From: Choristoneura fumiferana
Lineage: Eukaryota > Arthropoda > Insecta > Lepidoptera > Tortricidae
Length of the DNA: 64,000 bases
Direction: 5' to 3'
Assembly (NCBI RefSeq): GCF_025370935.1
Contig: NC_133472.1
Coordinates: 24,533,523 to 24,597,522 of the forward strand
Below the pieces are notes generated by a model. It had not been told where the DNA came from. It made no database searches and saw only the letters and a program-made list of their open reading frames with translations. Made by a program: the position numbers and the translations under genes. Every line of letters starts with the position of its first letter. Position 1 is the first letter of the stretch. Of this stretch, positions 60,083 to 64,000 are shown piece by piece.

Positions 60083-61500
60083 ACGTTCAACACGCTCGCT
60101 ATTACAGAATACTTTAGAAATAATAATGTGTCATGTCATGTTTTGTCCGTATTATCATTAGTAGGTAGGTATTCACAAAATTTAAGATAGCCAATTAAGA
60201 ATATTGCTTTATGTTTTTAATTCTCAAATTGGTGGTGTAGGTAAAGAAGAAATTAATAAGTATTGATGTAGCCACTCTCACTCATCACACTTACTTGTAA
60301 TGCTCTGCAGCATTTTCAAATTGCCCGAGGAAAATATGGGAATTCCCAAGGTTACTGTTGGCACGTCTCTCAGCTGCCCGATCTCCAAACTCCTGGGCTA
60401 TTTGGAGCCGCTCGGTGTGGTACCGGATCGCTCTCGCAAAGTCACCGAGCAGGTAGCAAGTGTTGCCGAGGTTGCCGCAGGCGCGACCCATCGCTTGCCG
60501 ATCGCCAAGGCTTCGCATCAGCTCAAGATTTTCCCTGAAAATTAAATTTTACGTTATTCTACCAATGTTCCCGTACTACTCTGCACGCACACGCCAAAAA
60601 AGAAAAAAAACTCTAATTTGATATTACCTACTCGCGTTTGGATACACACTATAGATTTTACATGTACTTAATATCATATATTGTTATGAATTATAATCGA
60701 TAACTATAAATCCGTAAGTATCGCGATAATTTTCCCGTACAATTATATAATGATAATAATATTTAATTACTTACTCATAATATGATACTGCCTGCATAAG
60801 ACAGTCTCTAACTTCTTGAGGAAAATGACCTGGATCATTCTGTCCAGCCCGACCCAGTTGCTTTCCTTGGGCATGGTATACATTTCCCAAGTTGTACAGA
60901 GCTCTGCCTTCACTTAAACGGTCACCAAGAGAACGAGATATCTCCAAATGTCTCTTGCAGCACTGAATAGCTTCAGAGAATTTTCCCATTACTTTCAATG
61001 TATTTCCGAGATTACCAGAGGCTTTTGCTTCACCGAGTTTGTCATTCATAGTCCTGAAAATTAAATATGTTTAAATGAGATTAAAACTTGAATACTCTTT
61101 GGGGCCCTGTATAAAGCAACGTTTCCACCAATAATGTGCGAGGATGTGTTGCGAGGGATATCTCTGGTGGAAACAGCTGAGCGGAGCGAGGCGAGGTAAA
61201 TGAAGCGTTTCTATATGCTTAACAACCGCCTGACCCAAGATGTGTGACGTATAGTAATTGAAAAGCTTACCTAGCTAATGTCAAGTCATGTTTGTGATAC
61301 TGCATTGCTTTGTTATAGTCGCCGAGATAGAAGTATGCATTTCCAAGTTGGCTATAGATGGCACTGAGGGTGCGCAGGTCGTCAGTGCCGGCTTGGATGG
61401 CGGCTTGGAAGAAGGCCACGCCGGCGCGGCAGTCGCCGGCCTTGCACAGCCGCTCGCCCTCCAGCGCCAGCTCCAGGCACATCGAGCCCCCATCACAGCT
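39303..61500 (-). CDS. pins: Pins / rapsynoid (LGN-GPSM2 family), 5'-partial gene
   Basis: Eight exons join in phase to 634 residues plus stop (LGN has about 680, Drosophila Pins about 660). The visible part starts SCDGGSMCLELALEGERLCK. Residues 1-345 hold about eight TPRs with the LGN signature LGN(A/T)Y spacing. 346-361 carry ATAQMNISDLRKVLGL, which follows the TPRs in LGN. The linker has RRQSMEQLSL with Ser 392 matching the Aurora-A site of Pins (S436)/LGN. Four GoLoco motifs follow, near 430-451, 483-504, 534-555 and 570-592, each keeping Gln-Arg (the Arg finger). Family role: the TPRs bind Inscuteable or Mud/NuMA, and the GoLocos bind GDP-G-alpha-i at the cortex, orienting the spindle. 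The first coding exon (roughly 20-50 residues) was not found. Confidence 0.95.
39660..39855 (-). CDS. pins: pins exon: GoLoco 2 and first half of GoLoco 3
   Basis: 196 bp, acceptor TTTCTTTTCCAG, donor GTTAGT, ends in phase 0. It encodes NDAMLDMITDLQSERMDSQR and, at its end, PEDDFLDMIARVQ. The third motif continues in the next exon. Confidence 0.94.
40303..40458. mobile_element. Short hairpin element in pins intron
   Basis: TACATATCGTCACTTCTTTG and its near-complement at 40440-40455 form the ends, with inner ATCTCGTATCTCAAA and TTTTGAGATATGAG. Probably a MITE. Confidence 0.5.
40662..40693 (-). CDS. pins: pins alternative first coding exon (short GoLoco-only isoform)
   Basis: On the minus strand ATG at 40693 opens MTANNPEDTL plus two bases, then a GTATGT donor. 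An in-frame TAA lies two codons upstream. The two-base remainder matches the one-base start of the GoLoco 2 exon at 39855, giving a Asn codon and a 165-residue product with GoLocos 2-4 and no TPRs. As an internal exon (acceptor GACAG at 40688) it would shift frame after the GoLoco 1 exon, so a transcription start nearby is the better reading. Mammalian GPSM1 makes a comparable TPR-less form, AGS3-SHORT. No transcript evidence is available here. Confidence 0.6.
41000..41520. mobile_element. Foldback element with an assembly gap in its loop
   Basis: The left arm (ACCGATTTAAAAAAAAGG, TTGTTACCTCAGAACTCCGT) and the right arm (ACGGAGTTCTGAGGTAACAA, CTTTTTGAAGTCGGTT) are inverted. The loop contains 100 Ns at 41335-41434. 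A relative of the right arm is at 13370-13440. Confidence 0.65.
41335..41434. other. Assembly gap (100 N)
   Basis: Placeholder gap of exactly 100 Ns within the pins 14.8-kb intron. The true distance is unknown. Confidence 0.99.
42157..44060. repeat. 1.9-kb degenerate GAT-type satellite
   Basis: Dominated by GATGATGAT with phase-keeping variants (GATGTAGATGATGTAAATTA), broken by duplicated non-satellite segments: GGGCAGAACAAACATGACAT at about 42970 and 43330, and TGTATGTTCCTGCGAAATAA at about 43037 and 43529. The long minus-strand frames of His, Ser or Ile runs are the three readings of the repeat, not proteins. Confidence 0.9.
44440..45090. mobile_element. TIR element with nested MITE
   Basis: Left CTGGCGGTGACATATTGTC and GGAATTCAAACTCACATC pair with right GATTTGAGTGAATTCC and GTGTCGCATGG/CACCGCCAGG complements. 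A mariner-like MITE sits inside at 44894. A 112-codon plus-strand frame here follows repeat sequence and is not taken as a gene. Confidence 0.5.
44894..45024. mobile_element. Tc1/mariner-type palindromic MITE
   Basis: Ends CAGTCACCAGCACCAATAT and the complement, with TA on both flanks (44892-44893 and 45025-45026). Confidence 0.7.
45515..45564 (+). CDS. Possible first coding exon of a gene nested in the pins intron
   Basis: ATG in a good context (GTAAAATGA) opens MTSHTDTQNQEPKSEEW, ending at TG|GTATAAGT, a usable but weak donor. Read through, it stops after 22 codons (TGA at 45581-45583). The polar, low-complexity-free N-terminus looks like coding sequence. I could not find a phase-matched second exon. 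One acceptor at 46130 would add only four residues before a stop. Product unknown. Confidence 0.25.
45836..46027 (-). mobile_element. tRNA-derived SINE
   Basis: The minus-strand head has a tRNA-like A-box region (GTGGTGTAGGGGTTATAGC) and an exact B-box GGTTCGATTCC. It is followed by a body ending near AAAAATACAAAAAGACTCC. Same family as the pair at 51041-51390. Not a functional tRNA gene. Confidence 0.75.
47160..47400. mobile_element. 240-bp palindrome of the CGACGTTTCGGCAACATTAC repeat
   Basis: Arms of about 80 bp (CTCGAGTAATATTTACCTCG ... GTGGCCGTGGTCACGAGTAG) face each other around a short loop. A fragment of the same repeat lies at 7130-7270 and 22080-22210. Confidence 0.65.
47632..47950. 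mobile_element. Palindrome nested within a palindrome
   Basis: The outer arms contain TTGTACATTTGATTTGCGAC and its complement. The inner element, about 47729-47850, has arms ATAGTCTCTCAAAATGTCCC and GGGACATTTCGGGAGACTAT flanked by AATAAC/GTTATT. Confidence 0.65.
48070..48350. mobile_element. Palindromic element, about 280 bp
   Basis: The arms include GTTCCTTCACAAGACCTTGA with CTTCAAGTCTTGTAAAGGAA, and GTAGTCTGCAAGTACGACGG with its diverged complement. An ATG-less frame of about 65 codons runs through it by chance. Confidence 0.6.
49050..49256. mobile_element. TIR element, about 205 bp
   Basis: Ends AAGGCACTGTTACACATGCT and AGCATGTGTAACAGTGTCTT. The interior has several TAGTAGCATG copies. 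Confidence 0.7.
50416..50625. repeat. 105-bp tandem duplication, two units
   Basis: TTGTCTGGAGCATGAAGCGA starts both units (50416 and 50521). The period is exactly 35 codons and lies in the open frame described at 50485-50715, consistent with duplication of coding sequence. Confidence 0.8.
50485..50715 (-). pseudogene. Degenerate protein-coding remnant, unknown family
   Basis: A 76-codon minus-strand frame includes LLPEIVDSRRARGMPLREKE and PLTEEKELSSTYLYFSSDEN, and stops at TAA (50485-50487) inside the second copy of the 35-codon repeat. Upstream, in another frame, 50950-50765 is basic (KKTKFRCRIMKRKLKLLKL), as seen after DNA-binding domains of some transposases, but no zinc finger is visible. 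Stops and a frame change indicate decay. I cannot name the parent. Confidence 0.35.
51041..51170 (-). mobile_element. tRNA-derived SINE, left arm of head-to-head pair
   Basis: Minus-strand copy of the same family, with GGTTCGATTTCC in place of the exact B-box. It faces the plus-strand copy across about 25 bp. Confidence 0.75.
51197..51390 (+). mobile_element. tRNA-derived SINE with intact cloverleaf, right arm of pair
   Basis: Bases 51197-51270 fold as a tRNA: an 8-bp acceptor stem GACCGGCA/TGCTGGTC, a short D stem GTG/CAC, an anticodon arm CGGT-ACGGAAT-ACCG (anticodon GGA by position, so Ser-like), and a T arm CTGGG-TTCGATT-CCCAG. The non-tRNA body follows to about 51390. The attached body and copy number show a SINE, not a tRNA gene. 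Confidence 0.75.
51495..51700. mobile_element. Imperfect palindromic MITE-like element
   Basis: CCAATTGCAATCCGGCTGTA and CAGCCGGATTGCAGTTGGAG are inverted, with repeated AACTGC motifs between. Open frames on both strands follow the repeat. Confidence 0.5.
51889..52014. mobile_element. Palindromic MITE (AGGGCTACTACGAAACTCGA family)
   Basis: The best-preserved copy here: ends AGGGCTACTACGAAACTCGA and TCGAGTTTCGTAGTAGCC. Confidence 0.75.
52183..52304. mobile_element. Palindromic MITE, third copy
   Basis: GCTGCTACGAAACTCG to CGTAGTAGCCCT. Separated from the 51889 copy by 168 bp of GC-richer unique sequence. Confidence 0.7.
53066..53325. mobile_element. Foldback MITE (CCTCAGCAC...CAGCAG family)
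   Basis: GAACCAACTACAAAAAACCA at the left and GGTTTTTTTGTAGTCGGTT at the right, with inner GTGCCTCAGCACGAGCCAGC. It has extra bases in the right arm (GTGGACCGACGTGCAG). Confidence 0.7.
53750..54090 (+). mobile_element. Helitron/RTE-like repeat fragment
   Basis: CTAATATTATATTACATATA, CGATCGTGATGAAATTTGGT and AGTTCCCGCAGG occur in the order usual for the lepidopteran CTAATATTATAAA repeats. Confidence 0.5.
54671..54909 (-). CDS. pins: pins exon: GoLoco 1
   Basis: 239 bp, acceptor TTTTTCTCTAG, donor GTTAGT, ends with two bases. A highly charged start (DAKKKEEEAKEKKPE) leads into SFFDLLTRCQSERMDEQRA, a canonical GoLoco, then a basic Ser/Thr/Asn-rich spacer. It joins directly to 39855 in phase; the intron is 14.8 kb. 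Confidence 0.93.
55185..55860. mobile_element. AGGGTTCCG TIR element
   Basis: It opens AGGGTTCCGTAGCC and closes GGCTCCGGAACCCTA, with CGGACGGACAGACAGACAGA before the right end. About 675 bp, no transposase. A very common lepidopteran repeat type. Confidence 0.6.
56820..57005 (-). CDS. pins: pins exon: TPR cap and linker with Aurora-type site
   Basis: 186 bp, phases 0/0, acceptor CTCTTTTACAG, donor GTAACT. It begins LGDVLGMATAQMNISDL, then a proline/acidic stretch (APPPPILDED), then VRRQSMEQLSLIP. In LGN the equivalent RRHSMEN segment is the Aurora-A target that, when phosphorylated, binds the Dlg guanylate-kinase domain. Confidence 0.92.
57323..57587 (-). CDS. pins: pins exon: TPR 7-8
   Basis: 265 bp, acceptor CTTCTCCCTCAG, donor GTAAAT, ends in phase 0. 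It encodes EAQACYSLGNTYTLLREY and EGRACWSLGNAHAALGNHEK, matching the last two LGN TPRs. Confidence 0.94.
58254..58384. mobile_element. Tc1/mariner-type palindromic MITE
   Basis: CAGTCGAACAAATTGAATCA and TTCAATTTGTTCAACTG ends, TA on both sides (58252-58253 and 58385-58386), inner ACCCAGGGTGGAACC and GGTTCTACCCTGG arms. Confidence 0.75.
58645..59272. mobile_element. Foldback element with repeated GCATAAC arms
   Basis: The ends GGGTCCCTTATTTCGCATAA and GGGAAATAAGGGGCACCC are inverted. Each roughly 200-bp arm repeats NNGCATAAC-like units. An inner pair, AATTTTATCAAGCGAGTGAA and its complement, encloses a loop of about 200 bp. The plus-strand frame at 58834-59055 lies within it and is not called a gene. 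Confidence 0.7.
59977..60078. repeat. Compound (TC)n-(CA)n microsatellite
   Basis: About 17 TC units followed by roughly 30 CA units, within a pins intron. It will be length-variable. Confidence 0.95.
60295..60534 (-). CDS. pins: pins exon: TPR 5-6
   Basis: 240 bp, acceptor TTTAATTTTCAG, donor GTAAGT. It encodes ENLELMRSLGD, ACGNLGNTCYLLGDFARAI and RANSNLGNSHIFLGQFENA. Splits a Lys codon with the next exon. Confidence 0.94.
60775..61053 (-). CDS. pins: pins exon: TPR 3-4
   Basis: 279 bp, acceptor TTAATTTTCAG, donor GTAAGT. It encodes GEAKASGNLGNTLKVMGKF and RALYNLGNVYHAQGK. It includes the long TPR4 insertion (FPQEVRDCLMQAVSYYE) that is a hallmark of LGN/Pins. Confidence 0.94.
61116..61180. 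mobile_element. Small hairpin in pins intron
   Basis: CGTTTCCACCAATAATGTGC and CTCTGGTGGAAAC form the stem, and GCGAGG repeats lie between. Probably a decayed MITE filling most of the 217-bp intron. Confidence 0.4.
61271..61500 (-). CDS. pins: pins exon: TPR 1-2
   Basis: 230 bp, acceptor TTTTGATCAG, donor GTAAGC, starts in phase 0 and ends with two bases (AG). It contains LCKAGDCRAGVAFFQAAIQA and AIYSQLGNAYFYLGDYNKA, close to LGN TPR1-2. GC-rich coding sequence stands out from the AT-rich intron. Confidence 0.93.
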
Positions 61501-64000
61501 CTGATCAAAATATTTAACATAACAATGTAGTTTTATAGCTAGATTTGTAGGAGACAGAGAATTAAATAAAATTAACCTGTTGTGTGTACATAGCCTTTGT
61601 ACTATCAGCCAAATATGTGGTCTACCACCCTAAAATTGATAATCGTTTGCATGTCATAAAACAATAATGCCAATAGACGTGTCTGTCAACTTGAAAGTTC
61701 GACTTTAGCAACATATTAATTTGATAGGAACTTGTTTAAAAATTGAAAGACCACTTATTTGGCTGATGGTAAATAGGGCTTATTTTGTTATTTATATTTC
61801 TCCTGTTAAGACAATCCTATAACAGCGCATATTTAACCAACTACGAAGTTAGTTTTTTCCGTAAATTAGTATTTTTAATTAGTAAATTTAAAATATATTT
61901 TTATTAGTAAACGAAAATATTTTTCTTATTGTTTTATTAACAGTCATTCCCATAAATGCACACAAGGTCAATGCCTATGATCTTCAACTATATGGAGGCC
62001 CTGAAAGTCCCAATATATTATGTTCCAAAAGTACCCTATGTATATCTCTGACTAAATTTTGTTTATAAACGGAGTTTATAAATTAAATTTTATGAAATTG
62101 GATAAGACAGAGCTACTTTACAATGTGTATCTAAAATGTTTATTTGAATTTCTTAAAATTTCATATAGGAGGTCAGACACCTGATAATATATTCCTATTT
62201 TGTGATGTGATGAGTGAAGAAAATTTAATGAAAATGCTAGGTTTGTACGCAGCGCGGTTGTGGACAGTAATATAACAGCATACATAACAAGATTCCAGAA
62301 AAGTCTATATTGTCTCTTCTCCATAACAGCACTGTATCATAATGTTGCTAAAATGATACTGCAAGCACTTACTTTTTTTTCTTAATTCATAGGTACGTTT
62401 CGGACAGGCTAAGGTGCAGCCAGTTACATATTTTATATGGTTTTTATACAGAATAAAAAGTTTTCGAACATAATCCATCCATACTTATGTTAGCAAGTAA
62501 CGCGTATTTTTAACATTGTCAGAGACAAAATTTTAACTTAGACAAATTTTGACATTTTTATATTTCCCACTTGTTTATCGTTGTTTACCTTCTCTTTGCG
62601 TTTGCCATTTACTAAAGTATGAAAACGTTTAACGTTTACTATTTTTCTAATTTTGTATTGTAATTAATAAGTACCCAGTCGAAGAAAAAGTATTGTATGC
62701 AACGTTGTTATGTAAGTCAAAAAAAGCTTGTGGTGTCTTTTTCTTACAATGTTCGCTGAAGCTCACATCGTAACTCAAGCCACACCTTTTTTGAACCCTG
62801 TTATACAACTGTTGCATAAAATACAATTGTATCATATACACACATACAGACAGATACAGTGACAATGCAATAATAAACCAAAAGTAATATTAGATTAAAA
62901 ACGATTTTAAAATAGTTTTCTAACAAAAACTTTTTATACCAATATGTCAAATGTACACAAAATAAGTAAATATGATTCTATTCATTAAATTTTCACCACG
63001 GATAACGGGGACTGCTCATGATGCTTATTCTGTCTTTAGCTACATAATGTTTGTATCAGAAATTCAACAGGTTCATTAGACAGGCCATGGCCATCCAGAG
63101 ACGTGGCTTCAGTGCAAGGGAGAGCGTAAAATTTGTAGTGTGGTGTATATAACTGAGGCTCTCCATGAGGCTGACATAGTTACATTTGGTGTACTAAAGC
63201 CTCGTTAAAATATTAGATAAAAAAAAATTACCTCCCCTATTTACTCAAATGTCGTACAGCAAAAGTGCGATAATTGTGCTGTACACCATGTTATTTTTGA
63301 TTTCTGTTAACTTTAAGGCAATATTCAACCAGTCAAATGAAGTTTATTTCTCCAAAACACTATTATGTGGCCTATCTCTTACTGTTTAAGATAAGAACTC
63401 TTAATAATGTTGTTTTAGAGATAAAAAAAGAGTTCATACCCATAAACTGACCAGTCTTTCAAAGTTAACGGAAAGCAAGAAAAACATTGTGAATATAAAT
63501 AAATTTATTACTTATTGTAGTGAATTGCATTATGTTGCTGTGTTCCAAGTTATTTAAATAGATAATGACACTGGGAATTCCTAATTCATACATACATTAA
63601 CAAATAGAAAGAATAAAATTCTTAATTATACCAGTTTAAAACCTAACACATTTAAGTGGAAAAGCAACAGGTATGATATGAATGCAAGCAAGCAACAGGT
63701 ATAAAATTATTAATGCATGAAACATGAATCAAAATATCTTTCACAAATCATTGCTCAACAGAATGGTAATGTGCAAATGCAGGTTGGTATGTTGAGTGCC
63801 GTTCAAGTTCGGCCACCGCGCTAAGCATTGACATCTGATATAACTTCTGTTTCAAAAGTAAAGGAACCAGATCCGAAATAGATGTGTAAAACCAAATGGA
63901 AGTTCTGACTTAACGAAAATGGTACCGGAGCTCCGTAACATTCCTGATTGAGATCATTTATTTATTTATTTCTTTAATTTATTCCTTATCTATTGGATCA
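61501..64000. other. Upstream or first-intron DNA of pins, nothing recognised
   Basis: The missing first coding exon of pins must lie here or beyond the window. A short minus-strand frame (MSMLSAVAELERHSTY, ATG at 63834) has an AG before it but no usable phase-0 donor after it. The rest is AT-rich, with no array, palindrome or coding signal found. Confidence 0.5.

Noticed and set aside
63700..63834. MSMLSAVAELERHSTY frame as the missing first pins exon
   Set aside because: No phase-0 donor precedes its stop codon; the preceding acceptor-like tract is weak.

Overview
The window is AT-rich animal nuclear DNA that reads as a moth or butterfly (Lepidoptera) genome. It carries intron-split genes with GT-AG junctions, and the same repeat families recur many times: LINE 3' ends of the lepidopteran BMC1/L1Bm layout, Helitron-like elements ending in CTAG, palindromic MITEs with TTA/TAA or TA target duplications, and tRNA-derived SINEs. 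No bacterial, viral or organellar block was recognised. Species cannot be named from the sequence.

The one clearly identifiable host gene is pins (rapsynoid; the LGN/GPSM2 orthologue) on the minus strand. Eight coding exons between 61500 and 39303 join in phase to give 634 residues: about eight TPRs, a linker with an RRQS Aurora-type site, and four GoLoco motifs. The first coding exon was not found. In the family, the TPR half binds Inscuteable and Mud/NuMA, and the GoLoco half binds GDP-bound G-alpha-i at the cortex to orient the mitotic spindle. A separate ATG exon (40662-40693) inside the large intron splices in phase to the GoLoco 2 exon. It would give a 165-residue GoLoco-only form resembling mammalian AGS3-SHORT.

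A second, unrecognised gene is proposed on the minus strand at 25119-24069. Three small exons with matching phases encode 51 residues. A possible plus-strand first exon (45515-45564) lies nested in the pins intron.

Layout: 1-8063 is a near-identical copy of 14949-23001 and ends at a 100-N gap, most simply explained as an uncollapsed second haplotype. 8164-14948 is repeat-rich. 23002-25400 holds the small-gene candidate. 25480-30600 is a dense MITE/LINE cluster with a broken PIF/Harbinger transposase. 30600-37300 is mostly plain AT-rich DNA. 37300-39060 has LINE and TTAA-flanked elements. 39303-61500 is pins; its 14.8-kb intron is packed with palindromic elements, a 1.9-kb GAT-type satellite, a second 100-N gap and a head-to-head SINE pair. 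61501-64000 is pins intron or upstream DNA with nothing recognisable.
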